NCBI RefSeq assembly: GCF_023638055.1
Contig: NZ_JAKRVY010000001.1
Span: forward strand, 689,815-753,814
Direction of reading: 5' to 3'
Source of the DNA: Natranaeroarchaeum aerophilus
GTDB taxonomy: Archaea; Halobacteriota; Halobacteria; Halobacteriales; Natronoarchaeaceae
DNA: 64,000 nt
In this document: positions 8,781-16,644 of the stretch, piece after piece
How positions within the stretch are numbered: the first letter of the stretch is position 1
Layout of the letters: each line of letters begins with the position of its first letter
Made by a program: the position numbers and the translations under genes
The notes under the pieces: model-generated
Database searches by the model: none
What the model was told of the DNA's origin: nothing
The model's input: only the letters and a program-made list of their open reading frames with translations

Positions 8781-8909
8781 ACCGGGGAGAAAGGCGTACG
8801 TGCTCAAAAGTGTTACCGACATATAACGGGATCTGCACGTTACGCCGATGCATTGTAACCTGTTTTATTTACGATCCACCGACCGACTCGGCCACTCGAC
8901 CGGTCCGCG

Positions 8910-8940
8910 TTCGCTATTAAACCCTCAATAATTTAGCGAA
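8910..8940. promoter_or_regulatory. Inverted repeat in intergenic region
   Basis: TTCGCTA (8910-8916) and TAGCGAA (8934-8940) form a perfect 7-bp inverted repeat around an AT-rich centre. It sits between two divergent genes (8780 and 9024) and could be an operator. Confidence 0.4.
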
Positions 8941-9023
8941 CCACCAATGGGGAACGCTGTTGTACTACTGAGTATGGCAGAACACCGGACATATTTCCGG
9001 AACTGCGGCCAACCGGGGAGACG

Positions 9024-9407
9024 ATGGGGGTGTATCGGCCGATGACTGGGGGTGGGTATCGGTACGAACTTACTTGCAAGGTCGATCCAGAACACGAACG
9101 GGCCTACCGGAACACGATGGCCGAGTCGGTACTCCGGTGGTTTGCGATCGAGCGCCTCGGTGGCTTCCGTCCGCTTGCAGAGCTTGATGGCAACGCGGTC
9201 CGGATCCAGTTCGAGTTCCCCGACAGGCAGGCGCTCGACACGTTCGTCTCCTCGGAGGCAAACCAGAAGTCACTCGCGGCCCTGCGATCGGTCTGCGAGC
9301 GAGTCGAGAGTCATTGCTGGGAACCGGGTGCTGTCACCCTCGACAGCGGTTCGTCATCGGTCTCGCCACAGGCGGAGATGGCTGTCCCGGAAGAGATTTC
9401 CGAGTGA
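9024..9407 (+). CDS. Small conserved protein, ferredoxin-like fold predicted
   Basis: 127 residues, not recognised. The sequence alternates strand and helix: Y-E-L-T-C-K-V-D-P-E-H-E-R-A-Y, then F-P-D-R-Q-A-L-D-T-F-V. This resembles a dimeric alpha-beta barrel subunit of the monooxygenase or ABM kind. Three cysteines are present. The start at 9024 is favoured over ATG 9042 because GGGGAG lies 4 bp upstream. Confidence 0.6.
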   Translation: MGVYRPMTGGGYRYELTCKVDPEHERAYRNTMAESVLRWFAIERLGGFRPLAELDGNAVRIQFEFPDRQALDTFVSSEANQKSLAALRSVCERVESHCWEPGAVTLDSGSSSVSPQAEMAVPEEISE

Positions 9408-9548
9408 GCCAGCAGTTGACATTCTTCGACGCCCGTCCACGAGCCGACCGTAAATCCCCACAGATCGCACCCTGTACGGCATACATATCGACGTCATACC
9501 ATCGATACGGACACGACGGCTGGCTGACTGCCCCGTCGACCTGCACCC

Positions 9549-9917
9549 ATGTCTTCCACAACCGACTCACACACTGCGGACGAACTCGCCTCGGCGCTCG
9601 AAACACGACTGACTCGTGCTTGCGGTGATGACCTCCGCGCTGTCGTCCGGTACGACGAGGACAGTATCGAGATACAGCGTATGAACGACGGCGCAAAGGA
9701 CGGTATCCCGCCGGAAAAGAAACTCCCCGTGCTCAAACAGACGACTGGTTACCGTCCGGTCGGCGGACCGTACGGAGAGCATTCGGCGACGATTTACAGC
9801 TACGAGGATGTGCTGGTGCTTCACGCGCCAGTTACCGAGAACAGTGGTGTCGTCGCAACGCTCGACCCCGACAGTACAAGGAGTGTGTCGCTCGCGGAAC
9901 TGCTCCCGGACCGCTGA
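9549..9917 (+). CDS. Conserved haloarchaeal protein of unknown function
   Basis: 122 residues, soluble and acidic. The layout looks like a small alpha-beta domain with a helix (residues 8-30), strands R-A-V-V-R-Y-D and I-E-I-Q-R, and a late V-L-V-L-H-A-P strand. No catalytic motif is seen. It lies 64 bp upstream of the GNAT gene, with a palindromic operator between them. Confidence 0.6.
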   Translation: MSSTTDSHTADELASALETRLTRACGDDLRAVVRYDEDSIEIQRMNDGAKDGIPPEKKLPVLKQTTGYRPVGGPYGEHSATIYSYEDVLVLHAPVTENSGVVATLDPDSTRSVSLAELLPDR

Positions 9918-9923
9918 GTCTCG

Positions 9924-9957
9924 TTCTCAGTTTCTGAGAGCGGGCCATCGGTTTATC
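9924..9957 (+). promoter_or_regulatory. Palindromic operator and TATA box of the GNAT gene
   Basis: TTCTCAG-TTT-CTGAGAG (9924-9940) is a 6+6 palindrome. It lies about 20 bp upstream of the TATA-like GTTTATC (9951-9957) and is centred 50 bp before the ATG at 9982. The geometry matches the sites at 2131 and 12532. Confidence 0.5.
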
Positions 9958-9981
9958 CTCCGTTCTCGCCAATGCAGACGT

Positions 9982-10599
9982 ATGAGGCCCGAAGCCACCT
10001 GCCAGTACTGGGACCCGTCGGACTGTGAGGGGACCGAACACTGCCCGTCTCGCTGTCCCCGGTTTGTCGACACCACCGGGTCGGTGTGGACCGTCCGTCC
10101 CTACGCGCCCTCGGACCGCGAGGCGCTGCTGGAGATGTATCGTGAGTTCGATTCCGACGACCGTGCGCAGGGGCTCCCACCACTGACTGAAGAGCGTCGC
10201 GTCGAGTGGATCGATACGCTCGTCGCCGACGGCGGGAATTTCGTCGCCACCGCCGACGGCGAGATTGCGGGCCACGCGGTCTACATGCCGACACACGATC
10301 CCGAGCCCGAACTCGCCGTCTTCGTTCACCAGGAGTATCAGTCTCGGGGGCTCGGGACCGAGCTCTGCAAACACGTCATCGCGGATGCCTCGGCTGCCGG
10401 TCGTGACGCGCTGGTCCTCGAAGTCGAGCCGTCGAACCGACACGCCATCGGTATGTACGAACGGCTCGGCTTCGAGCGCGTCGAGGCCGGTGGTTCTCGC
10501 TCCCGGATCGATCGGCGTGCACCCTCATTTCAGATGCGCCTGGAGCTCTCCTCACCGAGCGCGCTGACGACGCGCCATCCACCACTCGTTCGGGGCTGA
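9982..10599 (+). CDS. GNAT family N-acetyltransferase with Cys-rich N-terminus
   Basis: 205 residues from ATG 9982; an earlier ATG at 9808 overlaps the preceding gene and is rejected. The first 30 residues contain C-Q-Y, D-C-E-G, H-C-P-S-R-C-P, a possible metal site. The GNAT core follows: W-T-V-R-P-Y-A-P-S-D-R-E-A-L, the strand L-A-V-F-V-H-Q-E-Y, the acetyl-CoA loop Q-S-R-G-L-G-T-E-L, and N-R-H-A-I-G-M-Y-E-R-L-G-F. The acyl acceptor is unknown. The promoter carries the TCTCA-N5-TGAGA palindrome. Confidence 0.82.
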   Translation: MRPEATCQYWDPSDCEGTEHCPSRCPRFVDTTGSVWTVRPYAPSDREALLEMYREFDSDDRAQGLPPLTEERRVEWIDTLVADGGNFVATADGEIAGHAVYMPTHDPEPELAVFVHQEYQSRGLGTELCKHVIADASAAGRDALVLEVEPSNRHAIGMYERLGFERVEAGGSRSRIDRRAPSFQMRLELSSPSALTTRHPPLVRG

Positions 10600-10607
10600 T
10601 AGAGGGG

Positions 10608-11234
10608 TTAATTACCCGAGGTGGCGATCCTGATGCTTCCGGTCGAGCCATCGATGTGGACTCGTGCCGTCTTCCCCCCCAGTTCCATTGGGACGATCCA
10701 GAAACTCGTTCCCCGATAGGGCTCGTCGAGAACGTCGATCTCCTCGTATCCAGCCTCATCAACCGCTTCTCTCGCCCGTTCGAGCGCACGTTCGGGGGTG
10801 TCGATCGCGAGGTTTTCTTCGGCAACCCGGACGGTCGTAACCGGTATTGGTGACTCCCTGATCACACGCTCGGTGACGCTCCCGACGAGCAGACGGTCGA
10901 TGCCAGTACGGCCGTGTGTTCCCATTACCACCGCATCCGACCCCGACTCCTCGGCGGCCGCCAGAATCTCCTCGTGGGGGACGCCCCGCCGGAGCTCGCG
11001 ATTCAGGTCGATACCGACCCGATCGCATGCTCGTTCGACCGCATCGAGCGCCGACTCTCCGGCGTGTTTTCGCTCGTCGACCGCGTCTCCGTCGAGTTCG
11101 TCGAACTCGGTCGCGTTGAGCACGTAGACGGCATGGATAGCCGCGCCGACTTCATCGGCGAGCGCAACGGCATGTTCGATCGCTCGCTGGCTCCCCTCGC
11201 TCCCGTCGGTCGGTAACAAAATGCGTCTGTACAT
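10608..11234 (-). CDS. Universal stress protein with extra C-terminal domain
   Basis: 208 residues from ATG 11234; the upstream in-frame stretch lies opposite the ABC ATPase gene and is not coding. Residues 1-145 form a UspA domain: M-Y-R-R-I-L-L-P-T-D-G-S-E, and the ATP-binding G-T-H-G-R-T-G-x9-G-S-V-T. Residues 150-208 add a tail (A-R-E-A-V-D-E-A-G-Y-E-E-I-D-V and W-I-V-P-M-E-L-G-G-K-T-A-R-V) that resembles a PepSY-like alpha-beta unit and is absent from simple UspA proteins. It follows the ABC ATPase on the same strand by 52 bp. Confidence 0.85.
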   Translation of the reverse strand: MYRRILLPTDGSEGSQRAIEHAVALADEVGAAIHAVYVLNATEFDELDGDAVDERKHAGESALDAVERACDRVGIDLNRELRRGVPHEEILAAAEESGSDAVVMGTHGRTGIDRLLVGSVTERVIRESPIPVTTVRVAEENLAIDTPERALERAREAVDEAGYEEIDVLDEPYRGTSFWIVPMELGGKTARVHIDGSTGSIRIATSGN

Positions 11235-11286
11235 GTCCGACTCTATGGGGATCGGATACAAAACAGTGTGGCCGAGGGGTGCGTAG

Positions 11287-12465
11287 CTAGCTGCCGGCGT
11301 CGTCCTCGATCGGGAACCAGACGAGCTCGTGGTCGGCAACGAGACTGACGTCGACGCGCATGCCGAGTTCCAGCTTCTCGCTGTGGTTGTGCATGCACTG
11401 GAGCGCCTCACCGGTGTCGAGTTCGACCCTGTACAGTACCGTCGGGCCGAGATACCGTCGGTAGGTGATCTCGCCGTCGGCGTCGCCATCGCAGTTACAG
11501 GAGGCCAGCACGTCGTCGGGACGCACCAGAACGTCCAGTTCGGTGTGGTCGTACTCGGACTGCAGGCCGTGGACCTGTTCCCGGGGGAGTGTGTCGACCG
11601 GCGTCTCGATCTCGTCGCCCTGGATATAGCCGGGGAGAAAGCTAGCCTGCCCGAGGAACGTGGCGACAAAGCGGGATTTCGGCCGCTGGAACACCTCTTC
11701 GGGCGGGCCGACCTGCTCGATCTGTCCCTCGTCCATTACGGCGACGCGATCGCTGATCGACAGGGCCTCCTCCTGATCGTGGGTGACCGAGACCGCGGTG
11801 ACGCCGGTCTCCTTGACGATCCGGCGGACCTCCTCTCGCATCTCGACGCGCAGGTCGACGTCGAGGTTCGAGAACGGCTCGTCGAGCAGCAGGATTTCGG
11901 GTTCGGGTGCGAGCGCCCGAGCGAGCGCAACGCGCTGTTGCTGGCCACCCGACAGCTCCTCGGGGCGAGCATCACAGTGTGTAGAGAGGCCGACAAGTTC
12001 GAGTAGTTCCTCGACACGCGCCTCGCGTTCGGCGTCGGCCAAGTCGTCGATGCCGAAAGCGACGTTCTCGGCGGCGGTCATGTGCGGAAAGAGCGCGAAG
12101 TCCTGAAAGACGACGCCGACATCCCGGTGTTCGGGCCGAACGAAGGTCTCATCGTCCGCTGCAGCGACCGTTTCGCCCTCGATCCGCACCTGCCCGGCGT
12201 CGGGACGTTCGAGTCCGGCGATTAGTCGGAGTGTCGTCGATTTGCCACAGCCGGAGGGGCCCAGCAGTGTGACGAACTCTCCATCCTGCACCGACAATGA
12301 CAGTTCGTCGACTGCGACCTCCGGGCCGTAGTGTTTGCTCGCCCCGTCGAGTGAGAGGATCCGCCTGTCGCAATGGGTCTCGGACGTGGCCGACTGGTTG
12401 ACCGGCCGCTGACTCGTCCCCGACGGTTCCCCGACGATCTCCTCGGATTGTGTATTAACTGACAT
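11287..12465 (-). CDS. ABC transporter ATP-binding protein with TOBE domain, no permease nearby
   Basis: 392 residues. The ATG at 12465 is chosen because GGTGAG lies 6 bp upstream; an ATG at 12498 is also in frame. Walker A is G-P-S-G-C-G-K-S-T, the signature L-S-G-G-Q-Q-Q-R, Walker B I-L-L-L-D-E-P-F-S-N-L-D, and the switch V-T-H-D-Q-E-E-A. A TOBE domain follows (L-V-R-P-D-D-V-L, then G-P-T-V-L-Y-R-V-E-L). This is the PotA/CysA/FbpC type, which drives import of ions or polyamines. Permease and binding protein are not adjacent, so partners must be elsewhere. Confidence 0.85.
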   Translation of the reverse strand: MSVNTQSEEIVGEPSGTSQRPVNQSATSETHCDRRILSLDGASKHYGPEVAVDELSLSVQDGEFVTLLGPSGCGKSTTLRLIAGLERPDAGQVRIEGETVAAADDETFVRPEHRDVGVVFQDFALFPHMTAAENVAFGIDDLADAEREARVEELLELVGLSTHCDARPEELSGGQQQRVALARALAPEPEILLLDEPFSNLDVDLRVEMREEVRRIVKETGVTAVSVTHDQEEALSISDRVAVMDEGQIEQVGPPEEVFQRPKSRFVATFLGQASFLPGYIQGDEIETPVDTLPREQVHGLQSEYDHTELDVLVRPDDVLASCNCDGDADGEITYRRYLGPTVLYRVELDTGEALQCMHNHSEKLELGMRVDVSLVADHELVWFPIEDDAGS

Positions 12466-12514
12466 TATCTCACCCGGGCGCTGCTCGTGTACCCACATCT
12501 CGGTGTAGTACGTG

Positions 12515-12548
12515 GTTTAACAACACGCCTATTCTCAGTTGCTGAGAA
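12515..12548 (-). promoter_or_regulatory. Palindromic operator between ABC ATPase and zinc-finger genes
   Basis: TTCTCAG-TTG-CTGAGAA (12532-12548) is a perfect 7+7 palindrome. On the minus strand it lies about 20 bp upstream of a TATA-like GTTAAACC (12515-12522) serving the ABC ATPase gene. It is also 60 bp before the divergent zinc-finger gene. Confidence 0.55.
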
Positions 12549-12607
12549 CAGCCCAATGTGTGGTGAAATCCCCGATACTTACGGCTGTGAGTAACCGTAC
12601 CACTCGT

Positions 12608-12772
12608 ATGAGCGTCACCGGCCTCTGTGGGATCTGCGAAGTCAGCCCTGCGATCGAGCGGTGCCGCGGCTGTGGTACCCTGGTCTGTCACACCCATTAC
12701 CGGGAGAAGACGGAACTCTGTGTCGAGTGTGGGTCCGACGGCGACTCCGGCGGGCCGACACGACAGTTCTGA
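12608..12772 (+). CDS. Small zinc-finger protein
   Basis: 54 residues; a longer frame from 12539 runs through the operator and is rejected. The spaced ligands C-G-I-C, C-R-G-C, C-H-T-H and C-V-E-C suggest two zinc sites of the HIT or B-box kind. Haloarchaea have many such small zinc-finger proteins, mostly of unknown role. It is divergent from the ABC ATPase and convergent with the S8e gene, ending 2 bp from it. Confidence 0.65.
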   Translation: MSVTGLCGICEVSPAIERCRGCGTLVCHTHYREKTELCVECGSDGDSGGPTRQF

Positions 12773-12773
12773 G

Positions 12774-13145
12774 CTACTCGACGAGAACGGCGTTGACCTG
12801 GCCCGTCTGGCCGGGTCGCGAGGTGACGCGGGCACGACCTTCGCTCGTCTCGATGACTGCGCCTTTCGTGATGATGTTTCGTCGGGCGTAGTTCGGGTCG
12901 GCGTCGTTCTCGACGACGTCCTCGATGTCGGCCTGGACCGTCTCGTCACCAGTTGCGACGCTTGCGGTGTCGATCTTGAGCGCGCGGACCTTGACGGTGC
13001 CGCCGCGTGCATCGACGGTTCGCAGTGACGTCTCGCCGACGCTGGTCTCGGTCGGCTCGCGGCCGAGCTGGTGTTTCTTTCGGTCGGTGTTCGGTCGCAG
13101 TCGCCCGCCCGTGCGTTTTCGCAGAGAGCGTCCGTGGTCTACCAT
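12774..13145 (-). CDS. rps8e: 30S ribosomal protein S8e
   Basis: 123 residues, the normal archaeal length. It opens with the basic G-R-S-L-R-K-R-T-G-G-R-L-R-P and carries R-N-I-I-T-K-G-A-V-I-E-T, both typical of S8e, an archaeal-eukaryotic protein of the small subunit. The ATG at 13145 is chosen because the first family motif follows directly; a start five codons upstream would add unrelated residues. Confidence 0.95.
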   Translation of the reverse strand: MVDHGRSLRKRTGGRLRPNTDRKKHQLGREPTETSVGETSLRTVDARGGTVKVRALKIDTASVATGDETVQADIEDVVENDADPNYARRNIITKGAVIETSEGRARVTSRPGQTGQVNAVLVE

Positions 13146-13234
13146 ACACTGGTGAAACACCGGGCAACACTTGAATGGATCGACTTGCAGGTCGAATCGG
13201 CAGGTTTACCGAGCGCCTGTGCTACTCACGAGAC

Positions 13235-13684
13235 ATGAGTCTCCGGATCACGGTCGCCGCGCCGTTCCGACAGAAAGGGACGGAGCGACTCGCCGAAAAC
13301 GAGTTCGTCGTCGCACTGTCGCTCGATCGGGACTGGTTCTCCCCGGACCAGGCGACTCGCCTCGTCGATGTCGCAACGGGTCGGGGTCTGCTCGACCGTA
13401 CCGAGGGCCACGTCGAGATCACGTTTGACCCGACCGAGGTCACCATCCCCGACGGCTTCGTCCCCGACGAGGACATCATCCAGCAACAGTCACCCTTCGA
13501 GCAGGCGCTCTCGACGCTCGAAGACGAGGGGATCGAAAAACAAAACGCCGTCGCGGGGATCAACCGCCTCCAGTCCGACCTCGGCGTGACCATCGAGACG
13601 GCCGCGGTCGTCTACGCACGTCGGAACGGCATCGCGCTCGACGGCGTGGCCGAGCAGGCGCGAGCGGAGCTGGCCGAGGAGTGA
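13235..13684 (+). CDS. DUF2240 family protein
   Basis: 149 residues from ATG 13235 (in-frame ATG 13175 lies among the S8e leader and is less likely). It starts M-S-L-R-I-T-V-A-A-P-F-R and contains F-S-P-D-Q-A-T-R-L and the closing V-Y-A-R-R-N-G-I-A-L-D, as in archaeal DUF2240 proteins. The central part may be a winged helix. The function is unknown. A pair of ACACATTGT repeats follows its stop codon. Confidence 0.75.
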   Translation: MSLRITVAAPFRQKGTERLAENEFVVALSLDRDWFSPDQATRLVDVATGRGLLDRTEGHVEITFDPTEVTIPDGFVPDEDIIQQQSPFEQALSTLEDEGIEKQNAVAGINRLQSDLGVTIETAAVVYARRNGIALDGVAEQARAELAEE

Positions 13685-13697
13685 GGCAGTATCGGAC

Positions 13698-13725
13698 TAC
13701 ACATTGTAGAAGTTCTACACATTGT
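13698..13725. repeat. CTACACATTGT direct repeat with palindromic first copy
   Basis: CTACACATTGT occurs at 13698-13708 and 13715-13725. The first copy extends to CTACA-CAT-TGTAG, a perfect palindrome. It lies 14 bp after the DUF2240 stop and 135 bp before the riboflavin synthase start. A related TTACATTGTAA site is at 26348. Confidence 0.45.
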
Positions 13726-13860
13726 GAACAGTGTACGCTGCTTCGCACTATCTTCGTCCCGTTGTCGGAGCCCGAATTGATCTATCACGCAGAGATCCGG
13801 ATTGAATGACACGCGAGGGCGAACGGAATCCTTTCGTCGCGGCCATCCCAATACGATCGT

Positions 13861-14451
13861 ATGTTCACCGGCATCGTCGAGGAGACGGGCGAGATCGCCG
13901 CGCGGACGGAGACCAGCGATGGGCTTCGACTCCGTATCGCGGGCGAAGTAGTCACCGAGGACCTGGCGCACGGGCAGAGTATCAGTGTCAGTGGCGCCTG
14001 CCTCACGGTCGAGGAATACGGCGACCACTGGTTCGAGACGTTCCTTGCCGCCGAGACCATCGAGAAGACGTATCTCGGAACGCTCGACGTGGGCGACGCC
14101 GTCAACCTCGAACGCGCGCTCGCGGCGGATGCACGTCTGGACGGCCACTTCGTGCAGGGCCACGTCGACGGTGTCGCGGAGGTTCGGGCTATTCGGCAGG
14201 TCGGCGAGGACTGGGAGTTCGATTTCACCCTCCCCGAGGAGTTCGACCAGTACGTCGTCGAGAAGGGGTCGATCGCCCTCGATGGGATCAGCCTCACCGT
14301 GGCGGATCGTACGGAGGATTCGGTCACAATCGCAGTGATCCCGACCACGTACGATCTGACGACGCTCTCAGAGAAGTCGGTCGGAGATCCCATCCACCTC
14401 GAAGTCGACGTCATCGCGAAGTACGCGGAACGGATGCTGGACGGCTACTGA
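13861..14451 (+). CDS. ribE: Riboflavin synthase, bacterial (alpha-subunit) type
   Basis: 196 residues. It begins with the family signature M-F-T-G-I-V-E-E-T-G and has two lumazine-binding halves (1-97, 98-196), the second marked by G-H-F-V-Q-G-H-V-D-G. It joins two molecules of 6,7-dimethyl-8-ribityllumazine to give riboflavin and a pyrimidine. Many other archaea use an unrelated archaeal riboflavin synthase; haloarchaea have this bacterial-type enzyme. It ends tail-to-tail with the PrsW-like gene, overlapping by 7 bp. Confidence 0.93.
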   Translation: MFTGIVEETGEIAARTETSDGLRLRIAGEVVTEDLAHGQSISVSGACLTVEEYGDHWFETFLAAETIEKTYLGTLDVGDAVNLERALAADARLDGHFVQGHVDGVAEVRAIRQVGEDWEFDFTLPEEFDQYVVEKGSIALDGISLTVADRTEDSVTIAVIPTTYDLTTLSEKSVGDPIHLEVDVIAKYAERMLDGY

Positions 14452-15725
14452 AACTCCCAGTCGTCGAGCGAGTCAGCCTCCGGCCCGTCTTCGGCACCGT
14501 CGGTAGACGTGCCCTCAGGCGATCCAGTGGCTCTGTCTCCACTGCCGGTCGACCCTGGTCCCTCGACGGAGCCGGTTGCCGAGTCGCTGGGTGGGTCAGA
14601 CGGTGTTCGCTGTGACGTGACTGCCACCGCACCAGTCGATGTTGGCGCAGTGTGTGTCGATCCGTCGAACTCGGCCAGCTCGGGCGTCGGTGCGCGATCG
14701 GGCTGCCCCGCTCCGACTGCCCGGTACGTGTCCTGATACCGTTTCAGCTTCAGATACAGGAAATAGCCCGCGGCGATATCGAACGCGACCACGTAGATGA
14801 CGACGGCCGAGAGCGAGGACAGCGAGAGCGTCCCGACGAGCCAGGGCGGGACGATGCTCGCTCCAGTGTTGTACGTGGCGTGGATAACGGCTGCCAGCAG
14901 GAGTCCTTTTGCAACCAGTGGGACTGCATGGTCCCGATTGAACTTTGCCAGTCCGAGATAGAACCCGGCCAGAGCGGAGTAGATAACGTGACCCGGTCCC
15001 GCAAGCGTCCTGGCTGCCGTCGTCCCCCCAGCGGTCTGTAACACGTCCGCCGTCGTGGTCACCGATTCGAGCGGCCGTGTGATGTAGAGCGCATTCTCAA
15101 TCGTCGCAAAACCGAGGCCCGCGACTGCCCCGTAGACCGCCCCGTCGATCACGGCGTCGAATCGATCGTCCCGGTAGGCGTACAGCCTGATCGCGAGCAG
15201 CTTCACCGTCTCCTCGACGGGGCCGACGACGAGGAAGAAAAACAGGACGAGCATGATCGGCGTCCCGACGACCTCCGCGCCGAACGTCGCTGCGCCGACA
15301 ACGTTGATAATCGTACTCCCGAGTTCGTTCAACAGCGCCGCAGCACCTGCGAGCACCATCGTGAGCAGGAACGTCACGACGAGCAGTGAGGCGGGTTCAC
15401 CCGTCGTCACGTCGACGTGCCAGATGTAGGCGGCGATGAGTAGTGCAGGAACGACCGAGAGAACCACGAGTACGGTAACCACCGGATCCGTGACGGCATC
15501 GAGGTTGCCGAACTGGAATTCGGCGACGAGGACGAGCGCGGAGACGCCAATGACTGACGCGAGGGCGAGTCCAGCGGCCAACCACACGAGGAGCCGGTAG
15601 AACGTCCGTGCCCGATCTTCGGTCCCGACGAGTAGCCGATCCAGTCGTGTGCGTGGCTCCCACGAGGAGACTTCGTAGAGATCGACATCGTCGTCGGCGA
15701 CACGCTCGACCGGATCTCGCTCCAT
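14445..15725 (-). CDS. prsW: PrsW-family intramembrane metalloprotease
   Basis: 426 residues from ATG 15725; the longer frame runs back into pstB and is rejected. About eight membrane segments are followed by a 90-residue acidic, Ser/Thr/Pro-rich cytoplasmic tail. The PrsW motifs are visible: G-P-V-E-E-T-V-K (E-E-x-x-K), F-A-T-I-E-N, and G-H-V-I-Y-S-A with a later A-V-I-H-A-T-Y-N. In Bacillus, PrsW cleaves an anti-sigma factor within the membrane; the target here is unknown. It follows pstB by 37 bp on the same strand and may be read with the pst operon. Confidence 0.83.
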   Translation of the reverse strand: MERDPVERVADDDVDLYEVSSWEPRTRLDRLLVGTEDRARTFYRLLVWLAAGLALASVIGVSALVLVAEFQFGNLDAVTDPVVTVLVVLSVVPALLIAAYIWHVDVTTGEPASLLVVTFLLTMVLAGAAALLNELGSTIINVVGAATFGAEVVGTPIMLVLFFFLVVGPVEETVKLLAIRLYAYRDDRFDAVIDGAVYGAVAGLGFATIENALYITRPLESVTTTADVLQTAGGTTAARTLAGPGHVIYSALAGFYLGLAKFNRDHAVPLVAKGLLLAAVIHATYNTGASIVPPWLVGTLSLSSLSAVVIYVVAFDIAAGYFLYLKLKRYQDTYRAVGAGQPDRAPTPELAEFDGSTHTAPTSTGAVAVTSQRTPSDPPSDSATGSVEGPGSTGSGDRATGSPEGTSTDGAEDGPEADSLDDWEFQ

Positions 15726-15762
15726 ACCCCCGACAACGAACGCGCGGGGGTTAGATGTTGTC

Positions 15763-16641
15763 CTACCCGAACTTGCCGGTGATATAATCCTCGACGCGCT
15801 GGTGTTTGGGGTTCTCGAAGATCGTGTTCGTGTCGTCGAACTCGACGAGCTGGCCACCGGTGAGGAAGACGGCTGTCTTGTCGGAGATCCGTGCCGCCTG
15901 CTGCATGTTGTGCGTCACGACCACGACTGTGTAATCCTCCGATAGCTCGGCGATCAGGTCCTCGATCTGTGAGGTTGCGACGGGATCGAGCGCGCTCGCC
16001 GGCTCGTCCATGAGGATGACTTCCGGGTCCGGCGCGATTGCGCGTGCGATACAGAGGCGCTGTTGCTGGCCGCCCGAGAGGTCGAGACCGCTCTTGTCGA
16101 GTTGGCCCTTCACCTCGTCCCACAGCGCAGCACGTTTCAGTGCCTGCTCGACGGCCTCGTCCATGTTGTCGGTCTGGCCCTTGATCCGAAGCCCGTACGC
16201 CACGTTATCGTAGATCGACTTGGGAAACGGGTTGGGCTTTTGAAACACCATCCCGATCTTGCGCCGGAGCGCGACCGGATCGACATCGTCGTCGTAGACG
16301 TCCTTACCGCGAAACCGGAGACTCCCGGTGATATCGGCGGCATCGACCAGATCGTTCATCCGGTTGATACAGCGCAGGAACGTGGACTTCCCACAGCCCG
16401 ACGGACCGATAATCGCGGTTACTTCCTTTTCCGGGAGTCCAACTGATACCGGCTGCAGCGCCTGAATATCACCGTACTGGACGACCAGTTCCTCGGCTTT
16501 GAGAATCGGATCGCGCACGTCGGCGATCCATGGCTCCATCTCATCGTCGTCTTCGGAGCCGAAACTCCGGTCGGCACTCTCGTCGTCCGTTTCCGTGTCG
16601 ACCTCCGTTGCTGTCGTCGTACCGAGTGATGTGTCGCTCAT
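15763..16641 (-). CDS. pstB: Phosphate ABC transporter ATP-binding protein PstB
   Basis: 292 residues. Walker A is [19 protein letters not shown], which is diagnostic of PstB. The signature is [13 protein letters not shown] and Walker B is [13 protein letters not shown]. It powers high-affinity phosphate import through PstC and PstA. The first 45 residues are a variable acidic extension. It is the fourth gene of pstSCAB, 3 bp after pstA. Confidence 0.97.
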   Translation of the reverse strand: MSDTSLGTTTATEVDTETDDESADRSFGSEDDDEMEPWIADVRDPILKAEELVVQYGDIQALQPVSVGLPEKEVTAIIGPSGCGKSTFLRCINRMNDLVDAADITGSLRFRGKDVYDDDVDPVALRRKIGMVFQKPNPFPKSIYDNVAYGLRIKGQTDNMDEAVEQALKRAALWDEVKGQLDKSGLDLSGGQQQRLCIARAIAPDPEVILMDEPASALDPVATSQIEDLIAELSEDYTVVVVTHNMQQAARISDKTAVFLTGGQLVEFDDTNTIFENPKHQRVEDYITGKFG

Positions 16642-16644
16642 TGG

